In this document: positions 1 to 8,025 of the stretch, piece after piece
How positions within the stretch are numbered: the stretch's first letter is position 1
Layout: each line of letters starts with the position of its first letter
From: Pseudomonas azotoformans
Lineage (GTDB): Bacteria > Pseudomonadota > Gammaproteobacteria > Pseudomonadales > Pseudomonadaceae
Length of the DNA stretch: 64,000 nucleotides
Direction of reading: 5' to 3'
NCBI RefSeq assembly: GCF_001579805.1
Contig: NZ_CP014546.1
Location: 3,906,001 to 3,970,000 of the forward strand
Position numbers and translations under genes: made by a program
Notes under the pieces: model-generated
The model's database searches: none
Told to the model about the DNA's origin: nothing
The model's input: only the letters and a program-made list of their open reading frames with translations

Positions 1-95
1 TGATGCATGCGTTGCCTACGCCCGCGCCCATGAACGTGTTGGAGCAGGCGCGGGGCGAGGCAACGTTTGCCAGCGTGAAAAACCTGAAGCCCTGA
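1..95 (+). CDS. C-terminal end of an unidentified protein (5' truncated by the window)
   Basis: An open frame runs from the window edge (first full codon at position 3) to a TGA at 93-95, giving about 30 residues that end in FASVKNLKP. It is convergent with the cytochrome c gene, whose stop lies 3 bases away. Too little is visible to name a family. In other pseudomonads genes linked to such molybdenum hydroxylase clusters often encode XdhC- or MobA-like maturation factors, but nothing in this fragment proves that. Confidence 0.5.
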   Translation, partial: MHALPTPAPMNVLEQARGEATFASVKNLKP

Positions 96-97
96 CC

Positions 98-1441
98 TCA
101 GCGCATGTGCAGGATGATCGGGCTGCTGCTCGCCGGGTCAGTGTGCCCGCGCAACTTGCCCACTGCTTTGGCATCCACCGCACCGCCATTGTTGCCCCAG
201 GTGCCGCGCACGTAGCTGAGTACCTCGGCGATTTGCGCGTCGGACAATTGCTCACGAAACGCTGGCATGCGGTAGGCGTCCGGCACGCCGGCCGCGACCA
301 CGCGTTGCGAGCCGTTGAGGGTGATGTTGATCGCCGAGGCGCTTTCCTTCGCCAGTGCCGACGTGGCGCCGGCCAGGGGCGGCATCCACTCGGGCTGGCC
401 CTTGCCGTCGAGACCATGGCAAGAGGCGCAGCGGGTGGCATAGGTGTGGGCGCCGGGGGCGTCTTGAACCGCCGCCACCGCCTGATACTGCCAGGGTGCG
501 CCGTCGCGCTGCGGGTCGCCGGGCAATGACTTGAGGTAGCGAGCGATGGCCGCCAGGTCGTCGTCCTGCATGAACTGCGTGGAGTTGTTGAAAGCCTCGG
601 TCATCGAACCGTAGACCACCGCATGGGCGTTGCGCCCGGTCTTGAGGAACTGCACGATCTGCGGCTCCGTCCAGCGGCCCAGCCCGGTGTTGGGGTCTTG
701 GCGCAGGCTCGGCGCATACCAGCCGTCGAGCAGGGCGCCGGCGAGGAACGGCGCGCCGGATTCATCCAGGGCTTTTTCATTGAAGGCCAGGCCGCGCGGC
801 GTATGGCAACTGCCGCAGTGGCCGGGGCCTTGGACGATATAAGCGCCACGGTTCCACAGTGCGTCCTGGTTGGGCTTGACCGCGTAAGTCGCAGTGGGCG
901 CGAACACGCCGTTCCACAGGGCGATGGGCCAGCGCATATTCAGCGGCCAGGGAATATCACTGGGGATATTCGGTTGGTTGGCCGGTTGTATGCCCTGCAT
1001 GAAAAACGCGTACAGCGCTTTGATGTCGTCATCGCTGAGTTTTACGTAGGACGGGTAGGGCATGGCCGGGTACAGCCGACGGCCACCCGGCGCTACGCCA
1101 TGGCGCACCGCACGGTCGAAATCGGCCAGGCTGTAAGTGCCGATGCCGGTTTGCTTGTCTGGCGTGATGTTGGTGGCGTGGATCGCCCCCAACGGCGTGG
1201 CCATTTCCAGGCCACCGGCAAACGGCGCCTTGCCCGCCAGGCTGTGGCAGGCCACGCAATCGCTGAGGCGGGCGACATACTCGCCACGGCTGATCAAGGC
1301 GGGATCGAAGGTGGCTTTCGCCTGTTCCTGTTCGAACGGCGTAGCCGGTTCACGGGTGACGTACCAAGCCAGCAGGCCTGCGGCGACCAGGCAGGGCAGC
1401 GCCAGCCAGCCTGCGGTTCTTGCGAATCGACGGTTGTTCAT
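98..1441 (-). CDS. Triheme cytochrome c, electron-acceptor subunit of a periplasmic molybdenum hydroxylase
   Basis: The 447-residue protein has one N-terminal membrane/signal segment (about residues 11-28) and three CxxCH heme c sites at residues 62-66 (CVACH), 209-213 (CGSCH) and 338-342 (CASCH). This is the architecture of the AdhB-type cytochrome subunits that take electrons from periplasmic alcohol or aldehyde dehydrogenases and pass them to the ubiquinone/oxidase chain. It is the last gene of a minus-strand operon, 16 bases after iorB, so it most likely accepts electrons from the IorA/IorB enzyme. The same three-gene order is known in Pseudomonas putida. The substrate is not shown by the sequence. 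Confidence 0.9.
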   Translation of the reverse strand: MNNRRFARTAGWLALPCLVAAGLLAWYVTREPATPFEQEQAKATFDPALISRGEYVARLSDCVACHSLAGKAPFAGGLEMATPLGAIHATNITPDKQTGIGTYSLADFDRAVRHGVAPGGRRLYPAMPYPSYVKLSDDDIKALYAFFMQGIQPANQPNIPSDIPWPLNMRWPIALWNGVFAPTATYAVKPNQDALWNRGAYIVQGPGHCGSCHTPRGLAFNEKALDESGAPFLAGALLDGWYAPSLRQDPNTGLGRWTEPQIVQFLKTGRNAHAVVYGSMTEAFNNSTQFMQDDDLAAIARYLKSLPGDPQRDGAPWQYQAVAAVQDAPGAHTYATRCASCHGLDGKGQPEWMPPLAGATSALAKESASAINITLNGSQRVVAAGVPDAYRMPAFREQLSDAQIAEVLSYVRGTWGNNGGAVDAKAVGKLRGHTDPASSSPIILHMR

Positions 1442-1457
1442 GGGCGTTTCCTGAAGG

Positions 1458-3677
1458 TCAGCTGAAAGTGTGTCGGCTCAAGGGCAGGCTGCGCACGCGC
1501 TGGCCGGTCAACTGCGCCACCGCATTGGCCACGGCCGGAGCCACGGCAGGCAACGGCGGCTCGCCGATACCGCCCATCTTTTCGCCACTCTCGACTATCC
1601 GTACATGCACCCGTGCCATCTGCGCGGGCGCCAGGATCGGGTACAAGTCGTAGTTGCGCGCCCGTGGCTTGCCGTCCACATACACTGCTTCTTCCAGCAA
1701 GGTCTGGGACAAGCCCAACGCCACCGCGCCATTGACCTGGGCCTCGACAATCGCCGGGTTGACGATGCTGCCGGGGTCGATGGCTTGCCAGATATCGTGC
1801 ACCCTGACCTTGCCGTTCTCGATGGACACCTCAGCGATCGCTGCCGTATGCGAGCCAAACGGCGAGGCCATGGCCACGCCGCGAGCGCGTCGAGTGCCGT
1901 CCTCGGCGGTGAAGGGGCCGCGCTTCCAGCCACCGGACAGTTCACCCGCCGCTTGCAGCAACGTGGTCAGCCGTGGGTTGTCGCGCAGCAGGTGCAGGCG
2001 CAGCTCATAGGGATCCTGCCCGCCCTTGTCCGCGAGTTCGTCGAGGAACGACTCGTAGAAAAAGTCGTTGAGCGAATTGCCCACCGAACGCCAGTAACCG
2101 AGCATGGGCGCGCCTTTGACGTAGATCTGCGCGATGCGTTTGTTGGGGATAGCGTAGGACTTGCCCGATAACCCTTCAACCGCCGTGGGGTCGATTTTAT
2201 CGCCCTGTTTGCCGGCGAGGGCTTCGGTCGGGCCTTCGGTCGCACTGACGGCTTCGATGGCGACCGGCAAGCCTTTGTCATCCAGCGCGGCGCGGAACTT
2301 GACCACTGCCACTGGGCGCAGCACATCGCGCAAGAACTCTTCTTCGCGACTCCAGATCAGCTTGACCGGACGGCCCACCGCCTTGGCCAACGCAATGGCC
2401 TGCGGGTAGGGGTTGGCCGAGTCATACAGGAAGTGCCGGCCGAAGAAGCCACCGAGCAACGGCGAGTGCAGGTTGATTTGCGCAGGGTCGAGGCTGGTGC
2501 GCTTGGCGATGTCGGCGCGGAACATGTCCGGCGCCTGGTTGGGCAGCCAGATGTCCAGCGTGCCATCCGGGTTGAAGCGCGCCAACGCAGAAGGCGGCTC
2601 CAGCTGGCCGTGGTTGAGGTATTGGTTGTGATACGTCGCCTCGAGCTGGGTCTTGCCACCTTTCAACGCGGCGGCGACGTCACCTTCGTTCTCGTCGTCA
2701 CGGGCCGGGCCTTGCTGGGCCGCGAGGAACTCGAAGTGCTTGTCGCTGGAGAAGTCCGCCGGCATGACGCGCAACGTCGAGTCGGCGGCGGCTTCCTGCC
2801 AGTCGACCTGGATCGCTTCTACCGCACGCTTGGCGTGCCACCAACGTTCAGCCACCACCGCCACCGCGCCGGGCAGCACGTGCACCGAATGCACGCCTTT
2901 CATGCCTTCGACCTGAGGCTGGTTGCGCAGGGTGCCGACGGTCATGCCCAGGCGTGGCGCATGTTGTACCGCCGCGTGGAGCATGTTATCGACTTTCAGG
3001 TCGATGCTGTAGAGCGCCTTGCCGGTGGATTTGTCGTAAGCATCCAGGCGCTTGACCGGCTTGCCGATCCAGCGGAATTGGCTCGGGTCGCGCAGGGTGA
3101 TGCTGGATGGATCGGGCACAGGCATGTCGAGGGCGCTGCTGGCCAGCTCGCCATACCCCAATGAACGACCGGACGCCGCATGCACCACGCGGCCGGGCTG
3201 GGTGGTCAGTTCGCCAACCGGCACGCCCAATTGTTTAGCGCCAGCTTGCAGCAACATCGCGCGGGCCAGGGCGCCGAGGCGGCGCATGGTCGGGTAGCTC
3301 ATGCGCACCGACATGCTGCCGCCGGTGATGCGCAGACCGTTTTCCATCACCACATAGGCTTCGCCGGGCGGGGCGGCTTCGACGATAAAGGTGGCGGGGT
3401 CGGCATCCAGTTCTTCGCCGACGATCTGCGCCATGGCGGTGTGGGTGCCTTGTCCGCCTTCCATGAACGGGCTGAGCAGGCGCACTGTGCCGTCCGGGCG
3501 AATCTCCAGGAACGCCGGCACCTGGGTGCCGCGTTCAGCAGCGGTGGCGGCTTGCACCCGGCCCGAGCCCAGTGGCAGGCCAAAACCAATCACCAGTGCG
3601 CCCACCGCCGTACTCGCCAGAAAGCGGCGACGCGACAGGTTGACCGGTGCATCAAGCAGTTCGTCGAGGATACTCAT
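1458..3677 (-). CDS. iorB: Molybdopterin-binding large subunit of an isoquinoline-1-oxidoreductase/aldehyde dehydrogenase-type hydroxylase
   Basis: The 739-residue protein begins with a twin-arginine signal (SRRRFLASTAVGALVIG, about residues 15-32), so it should be exported folded with its cofactor. It belongs to the xanthine dehydrogenase/aldehyde oxidase Mo-binding superfamily. A GGFFGRHF loop and the C-terminal GIGEPPLPAVAPA segment, whose Glu is the expected catalytic base (about residue 707), are both visible. The ATG at 3677 overlaps the iorA stop by one base; a TTG at 3680 is the alternative. With IorA and the cytochrome it should form a membrane-facing dehydrogenase for an N-heterocycle or aromatic aldehyde; which one cannot be read from the sequence. 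Confidence 0.88.
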   Translation of the reverse strand: MSILDELLDAPVNLSRRRFLASTAVGALVIGFGLPLGSGRVQAATAAERGTQVPAFLEIRPDGTVRLLSPFMEGGQGTHTAMAQIVGEELDADPATFIVEAAPPGEAYVVMENGLRITGGSMSVRMSYPTMRRLGALARAMLLQAGAKQLGVPVGELTTQPGRVVHAASGRSLGYGELASSALDMPVPDPSSITLRDPSQFRWIGKPVKRLDAYDKSTGKALYSIDLKVDNMLHAAVQHAPRLGMTVGTLRNQPQVEGMKGVHSVHVLPGAVAVVAERWWHAKRAVEAIQVDWQEAAADSTLRVMPADFSSDKHFEFLAAQQGPARDDENEGDVAAALKGGKTQLEATYHNQYLNHGQLEPPSALARFNPDGTLDIWLPNQAPDMFRADIAKRTSLDPAQINLHSPLLGGFFGRHFLYDSANPYPQAIALAKAVGRPVKLIWSREEEFLRDVLRPVAVVKFRAALDDKGLPVAIEAVSATEGPTEALAGKQGDKIDPTAVEGLSGKSYAIPNKRIAQIYVKGAPMLGYWRSVGNSLNDFFYESFLDELADKGGQDPYELRLHLLRDNPRLTTLLQAAGELSGGWKRGPFTAEDGTRRARGVAMASPFGSHTAAIAEVSIENGKVRVHDIWQAIDPGSIVNPAIVEAQVNGAVALGLSQTLLEEAVYVDGKPRARNYDLYPILAPAQMARVHVRIVESGEKMGGIGEPPLPAVAPAVANAVAQLTGQRVRSLPLSRHTFS

Positions 3678-4132
3678 CAAGCGCCCTCCTGCTTGGCCAG
3701 GGCGTCGACCGCCGCATGGATGGCGTTATAGGTGCCGCAGCGGCACAGGTTGATCATCGCCGCGTCGATCTGCGCCTTGCTTGGCGCGGGGGTGTGCTTG
3801 AGCAGCGCAGTGGCGGCCATCACCTGCCCGGACTGGCAATACCCGCATTGCGCCACCTGATGCTCGACCCAGGTCGCGACCACACGCTTGCCCACTTCAT
3901 CGGTCTCAATCGCCTCGATGGTGGTGATTTCACGCCCGACCAAGGCGGCCACCGGCGTGACGCAGGAGCGCACCACATTGCCGTCCACCAGCACCGAACA
4001 GGCGCCGCACTGGGCCAGGCCGCAACCGTACTTGGTGCCGGTCAGGCCCAGGTCATCGCGGATCACCCACAACAAGGGCGTGTCCGCGTCGGCATCGACC
4101 TGATAGGCCTTTTGGTTGATTCGTAATTCCAT
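3677..4132 (-). CDS. iorA: [2Fe-2S] small subunit of the IorAB-type molybdenum hydroxylase
   Basis: The 151-residue protein has the two [2Fe-2S] clusters typical of this subunit. The N-terminal plant-ferredoxin-like motif is YGCGLAQCGACSVLVDG. The C-terminal helical motif is CGYCQSGQ followed by LCRCGTYNAI. It carries electrons from the molybdenum centre of IorB to the cytochrome. It has no signal of its own and probably rides out with IorB on its Tat signal, as known for this family. It is the first gene of the operon; the upstream 330 bases hold the promoter region and a REP repeat. Confidence 0.9.
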   Translation of the reverse strand: MELRINQKAYQVDADADTPLLWVIRDDLGLTGTKYGCGLAQCGACSVLVDGNVVRSCVTPVAALVGREITTIEAIETDEVGKRVVATWVEHQVAQCGYCQSGQVMAATALLKHTPAPSKAQIDAAMINLCRCGTYNAIHAAVDALAKQEGA

Positions 4133-4324
4133 GGCTCACCTGCTGATCAACGGTAGGTGCGGCCTTTTTAGTGATGAACGCAGTGGCCGCTTATTGTCGA
4201 ACTCTAGACCAGAGTGCAAGGGCGCAGATACCCGGTGGTCGACAAATCGGAGGATCGGGCAAGGATTCAACAGGATCGGGTGAAAGCGCTGTAGACAAGG
4301 CTATACGGCGGTTTTGCATCAGGC

Positions 4325-4398
4325 GGAGCTTGCTCCCGTTGGACTGCGCAGCAGTCCCATTTTTGGGGCCGCTTCGCGACCCAACGGGAGCAAGCTCC
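4325..4398. repeat. REP/REPIN-type palindromic repeat
   Basis: Two perfect 18-base arms in inverted orientation (4325-4342 and 4381-4398, core GGAGCTTGCTCCCG) flank a second small hairpin (GGACTGC-gca-GCAGTCC). This is the usual form of extragenic palindromes in fluorescent pseudomonads. It fills the gap between iorA and the small DUF6124-type gene, together with about 190 bases (4133-4324) in which only promoter sequence would be expected and nothing specific was recognised. Confidence 0.85.
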
Positions 4399-4463
4399 CT
4401 CGCCACAGATAAAGTGTTCGCCTTTAACTGACTGGCATTAGGGCTGGCCCGCTCCCATCTGTT

Positions 4464-4760
4464 TTAGTTGTGTTTCAGGCATTCGATAGAGCGGTCCACC
4501 GTGGTCTTGGCGATTTCCAGCAAATGCCACACCGCCAGGATCTTCGCCCGTTCGGGGCTTGCCAATTGCTCACCACAATCGAGTGCGGTGGCCGACGCGC
4601 TGTCGAGCAGGCTGGCGGTGTAGAGCAGGGCGTCTTCGAAGCTGAGGTCTTCGTTGACCGAGTGGAAACCTTGGGTAGGCAGGTAATGGTCGATGGCGCG
4701 GTTGAAAGCGGCGCGGTCTTTTGCGGGGTCGATGGGTGGATCGGGTAGGACTTTATTCAT
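4464..4760 (-). CDS. Small DUF6124-type Pseudomonas protein
   Basis: The 98-residue soluble protein begins MNKVLPDPP, the proline-rich start typical of the small Pseudomonas proteins now grouped as DUF6124. Those proteins have no established function. The rest looks helical, with a DALLYTASLLDSASATALDCGEQL segment written here only in part. The ATG at 4760 is chosen over an upstream ATG because GAGGAA lies about 8 bases before it. The gene stands alone, and its upstream region contains the structured element at 4799-4939, which may act as its leader. Confidence 0.75.
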   Translation of the reverse strand: MNKVLPDPPIDPAKDRAAFNRAIDHYLPTQGFHSVNEDLSFEDALLYTASLLDSASATALDCGEQLASPERAKILAVWHLLEIAKTTVDRSIECLKHN

Positions 4761-4798
4761 GGTGTAGTTCCTCGTGTAAATAGGAGCCAACACCTGTC

Positions 4799-4939
4799 GC
4801 GACTAAACGAAGGGTGGCGGCTGTACGCAGGTTAGTCGACCGGCCACAAGGAAATCCGGCGCACCCGAAGGTGCCCTGCGCACAGCCACCATAAAACTAC
4901 ATGTGACCGTGCGCCTTGTGTCATTCCGGGCGACTAAAC
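4799..4939. other. Structured intergenic element flanked by a 10-bp direct repeat
   Basis: GCGACTAAAC occurs at 4799-4808 and again at 4930-4939. Between them, 4813-4832 (GGCTGT-A-CGCAGG) can pair with 4875-4890 (CCTGCG-C-ACAGCC), enclosing a GCACC-CGAA-GGTGC hairpin. CGACTAA (4800-4806) can also pair with TTAGTCG (4832-4838), which would exclude the larger stem. On the minus strand the element would lie in the leader of the DUF6124-type gene. It could be an attenuator-like leader, a small RNA or a repeat unit. No known RNA family was recognised. The rest of the 4761-5097 gap shows no gene. Confidence 0.45.
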
Positions 4940-5097
4940 CCGATCACTGAATAGGCAGTGACGGCTGCAGACTAGCCACCGATTCCAGCAGGCACAAGGC
5001 GGCAGGGATTGTCTAGGAAACGTCCTGCAATTAAAAGCGATGCGCCTTGCTGGCCCTTTACAAGCCATGACAAAACGCCACCCTACGGACTCAAGCC

Positions 5098-5853
5098 TTA
5101 CACGATATCGTCGATCAAAATATGCGGCTGCCCCCGACTGCACCGCTCGATCCGCGCCTCGACCTTGTACACCGCGCGCAGCATCGCCTCATTGATCACC
5201 TCATGGCTCGGCCCGCTGCCCTGGGCGGTGCCGTCGGCGATCACCAGCACCTGGTCGGCAAAACGCAGCGCCTGGTTCAGGTCGTGCAGGGCGATGAACA
5301 CAATCACCTCCCGTTTGCGCGCCAGGGCCTGCATGAAGTTCAGCACCTGCACCTGGCAATGCATGTCGAGGGCGCTGGTGGGTTCGTCCATCAGCAGCAC
5401 GTCGGGTTCGCGCACCAAGGTCTGGGCGATGGACACCAGTTGTTGCTGGCCTCCGCTGAGTTCACCGAGGTTGCGAAAGGACAGCTCGGTGATGCCCAGG
5501 GCGGTGAGGATTTCATCGACCAACTTCAGCTCGTCATCATGCACCGTCCAGCCGGGTGCTAGTTGCTTGCGTGCCAGCAAGACGGATTCATACACCGTCA
5601 AGCGGGCGCTGGCGTTCAGGCCTTGGGGCATGTAGCTGATGCCTTGGAGGCCTTTTGCCGAGTCCTGCAGGATCACCTGTCCAGGCCCGTCGATCAGCCC
5701 GGCCATGCGCTTGAACAAGGTGGACTTGCCGGCCGCATTGGGACCGACCACCGCCACCACTTGGCCGCCGACAATACGGGCGGTGGTCACGCCGCGGATG
5801 ATGCTGCGTTGCCCATAAGTGGCGCCGAGGTCTTGCAACTGAATGCTTACCAT
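5098..5853 (-). CDS. Iron-siderophore ABC transporter ATPase (FecE/FepC type)
   Basis: The 251-residue ATPase has Walker A GPNAAGKST, the signature LSGGQQQ and Walker [13 protein letters not shown], the pattern of the FecE/FhuC/FepC ATPases. The true start is MVSIQLQDLG at 5853. A much longer open frame upstream is only the shadow of the permease gene. The start overlaps the permease stop by 7 bases, so the two are translationally coupled. It powers uptake of a ferric complex delivered by the TonB receptors of this locus. Confidence 0.92.
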   Translation of the reverse strand: MVSIQLQDLGATYGQRSIIRGVTTARIVGGQVVAVVGPNAAGKSTLFKRMAGLIDGPGQVILQDSAKGLQGISYMPQGLNASARLTVYESVLLARKQLAPGWTVHDDELKLVDEILTALGITELSFRNLGELSGGQQQLVSIAQTLVREPDVLLMDEPTSALDMHCQVQVLNFMQALARKREVIVFIALHDLNQALRFADQVLVIADGTAQGSGPSHEVINEAMLRAVYKVEARIERCSRGQPHILIDDIV

Positions 5854-6875
5854 GGGGTTTTCTTCCCGCTCAGGATCAGGGAGATAAAAAACGGTACGCC
5901 GATCAGTGAGGTGACCACGCCAATCGGGAAAATCGCACCGGGGATCAGGGTTTTGCTGACCACCGAACTGGCCGACAGAATCAACGCGCCGGTGAGCAGC
6001 GAGGCGGGCAGGAAGAAGCGTTGGTCTTCGCCAATCAGCATGCGGGCGATGTGCGGGCCGACCAAGCCGATAAAGCCGATGGTGCCGACAAAGGCCACCG
6101 GGAACGAGGCGAGCAGGCTGACCATGATTAGCGTCTGGAAGCGCAGGCTGCGCACGTTGATGCCGAAACTGGCGGCCTTGTCGTCGCCCAGGCGCAGGGC
6201 GGTCAGGGCCCAGGCGCGTTTGGCGAAGATCGGCAGGGTGATCAGGATCACCAGGCAGATCACGCCCAACTTGGGCCAGGTGGCCTTGGTCAGGCTGCCC
6301 ATGGTCCAGAACACCACGGCTGCCACGGCTTGCTCGGTGGCGAAAAACTGCACCAGCGCCAACAGCGCATTGAAGGTAAAAACCAGGGCAATGCCGAGCA
6401 GCACGATGGTTTCGGCGGTGACGCCACGACGCAGGCTCAGGAAGTGGATCAGCAGTGCGCACAGCATCGCCATGATGAACGCGTTGACCGGCACCATGTA
6501 CTGCGCCGCCAACGGAAACAGCGCCACGCCGAAGGCCAGTCCCATGGCCGCGCCAAAGCTGGCGGCAGCGGAAAGCCCGAGGGTGAACGGGCTGGCCAAC
6601 GGGTTGTTGAGGATCGTCTGCATCTGTGCCCCGGCCAGGGATAACGCCGCGCCGACCGCCACCGCCATCAGCGCGACCGGCAGGCGGATATCCCACATCA
6701 CCACGCGTACCTGGGACGCTGCGCTGTCTGGCGACAGCAGCGCGCCGAGCACTTCACTGAGGCTGTAGCGCGCCGGGCCGAGGGCCAGATCCAGCAACAC
6801 ACTGCACAGCAACAGCAGGGTCAGGATGACCAGGATCAGGCGTTTGCGCAGCACCAATTGACGGTAGGCAGTCAT
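5847..6875 (-). CDS. Iron-siderophore ABC transporter permease (FecCD family)
   Basis: The 342-residue membrane protein has many hydrophobic helices and typical FecCD segments (GAQMQTILNNPLASPFTLGLS near residue 90 and GFIGLVGPHIARMLIG near residue 270). Only one permease gene is present, so it should act as a homodimer, as in BtuC, rather than as the FecC/FecD heterodimer. Its start overlaps the binding-protein stop by 4 bases. Confidence 0.92.
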   Translation of the reverse strand: MTAYRQLVLRKRLILVILTLLLLCSVLLDLALGPARYSLSEVLGALLSPDSAASQVRVVMWDIRLPVALMAVAVGAALSLAGAQMQTILNNPLASPFTLGLSAAASFGAAMGLAFGVALFPLAAQYMVPVNAFIMAMLCALLIHFLSLRRGVTAETIVLLGIALVFTFNALLALVQFFATEQAVAAVVFWTMGSLTKATWPKLGVICLVILITLPIFAKRAWALTALRLGDDKAASFGINVRSLRFQTLIMVSLLASFPVAFVGTIGFIGLVGPHIARMLIGEDQRFFLPASLLTGALILSASSVVSKTLIPGAIFPIGVVTSLIGVPFFISLILSGKKTPW

Positions 6876-8008
6876 GGCTTGAGGCTCACGAAGTAGCCAG
6901 GCGCGTAGGGCACCGGCAGGAATCGTTCATGCAACTCGCGAAATGCGGCTTCCGGGTCGAGGTCGGCAAACAGCGTCGGATGAAACCATTTGGCCAATTG
7001 CTGGATGGCCACGAACTGATACGGGCTGTTGTAGAACTGATGCCAGATAGCGTGGAAGGCCTGGGTCTGCTGGGCCTTGATCCCGGCGTAGGCAGGACGT
7101 TGGGTGTACCACGCCAGCTTGTGCCGGGCTTGGTCCCTGTCTGCGCCAGGGCCGACGCCGACCCAATGGCCACCCGGCGCGAAAGCCTCCCAGTTGGCGC
7201 TGGTGACGACCACCTGGTCCGGGTTGGCCACGATCACCTGCTCGGGATTCAGTTGGCCAAAGGTGCTGGGGATGATGGTTTTGGCAATGTTGTTACCGCC
7301 GGCCATTTCGACAAAAAGCCCGAAGTTCTCATCGCCGAAACTCAGGCAACAATCGTCGGTGTAGCCGCCGATGCGCTCGATGAACACGGCGGGGCGCTTG
7401 GGTTGCTGCGCGGCAATCACCTCGGTCACACGGCGGATCTGCTGGTTGCGGAACGTGATAAACGCCTCGGCCCGCTCTTCTTTGCCGAACAACTGGCCGA
7501 ACAGGCGCATGGTCGGTTCGGTGTTAGTCATGGGCTGGTTGCGAAAGTCCACATACACCACCGGAATGCCCAGGGCGTCGAGCTTCTCGATGTAGCGCGC
7601 GTCCTCGGTGGCGTGTTGCGCCTCGATATTGAGGATGATCACGTCGGGCCGCTGGGAAATCGCTTGTTCGATGTCGAAGGTGCCGTCTTCAAAACCGCCG
7701 AAGGTGGGGATGTTGGCGATCTCGGGGAATTGACGCCGATAGGCGTTGTAGGTGTCCGGGTCGGACTGGATCAGGTCCTTGCGCCAGCCGACGATGCGCT
7801 CGATGGGGTTTTGCGTATCCAGCGCGGCCACCAGGTACAGCTGGCGGCCTTCACCCAGAATCACCCGCTGCACCGGCAGGTTGACCTTGACCTGGCGCCC
7901 CAGCAAATCAGTGACGGTGGTGGGCGCCGCCAGCGCAGGCATGCCCAGCAACCCGGTGAACAACAGTGCCGCCAAAACGTGGCCGCATCGAACAATCGAA
8001 CGCATCAT
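6872..8008 (-). CDS. Periplasmic iron-siderophore binding protein (FecB/TroA-like)
   Basis: The 378-residue protein has a Sec signal ending LGMPALAAP, then TTVTDLLGRQVKVNLPVQRVI, the usual opening of class III metal-chelate binding proteins. Two adjacent ATG codons (8006-8008 and 8003-8005) follow AAGGGCTC; the first is used here. A CC pair (YTDDCCLSFG) in the middle is unusual for the family and could form a disulfide or touch the ligand. The gene lies 17 bases after the TonB receptor and is coupled to the permease, so the order is receptor, binding protein, permease, ATPase. Confidence 0.88.
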   Translation of the reverse strand: MMRSIVRCGHVLAALLFTGLLGMPALAAPTTVTDLLGRQVKVNLPVQRVILGEGRQLYLVAALDTQNPIERIVGWRKDLIQSDPDTYNAYRRQFPEIANIPTFGGFEDGTFDIEQAISQRPDVIILNIEAQHATEDARYIEKLDALGIPVVYVDFRNQPMTNTEPTMRLFGQLFGKEERAEAFITFRNQQIRRVTEVIAAQQPKRPAVFIERIGGYTDDCCLSFGDENFGLFVEMAGGNNIAKTIIPSTFGQLNPEQVIVANPDQVVVTSANWEAFAPGGHWVGVGPGADRDQARHKLAWYTQRPAYAGIKAQQTQAFHAIWHQFYNSPYQFVAIQQLAKWFHPTLFADLDPEAAFRELHERFLPVPYAPGYFVSLKP

Positions 8009-8025
8009 GTGAGCCCTTGCAGGTA

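Noticed and set aside
107..529. Long open frames on the opposite strand of the cytochrome, iorB and other high-GC genes
   Set aside because: They are antisense or alternative-frame shadows with Arg/Ala/Pro-rich composition, no ribosome binding sites and no family resemblance.
5854..6696. 843-base N-terminal extension of the iron ABC ATPase frame
   Set aside because: It overlaps the permease in another frame, is low-complexity Arg/Gly/Pro, and a proper ATG (5853) and family start exist.
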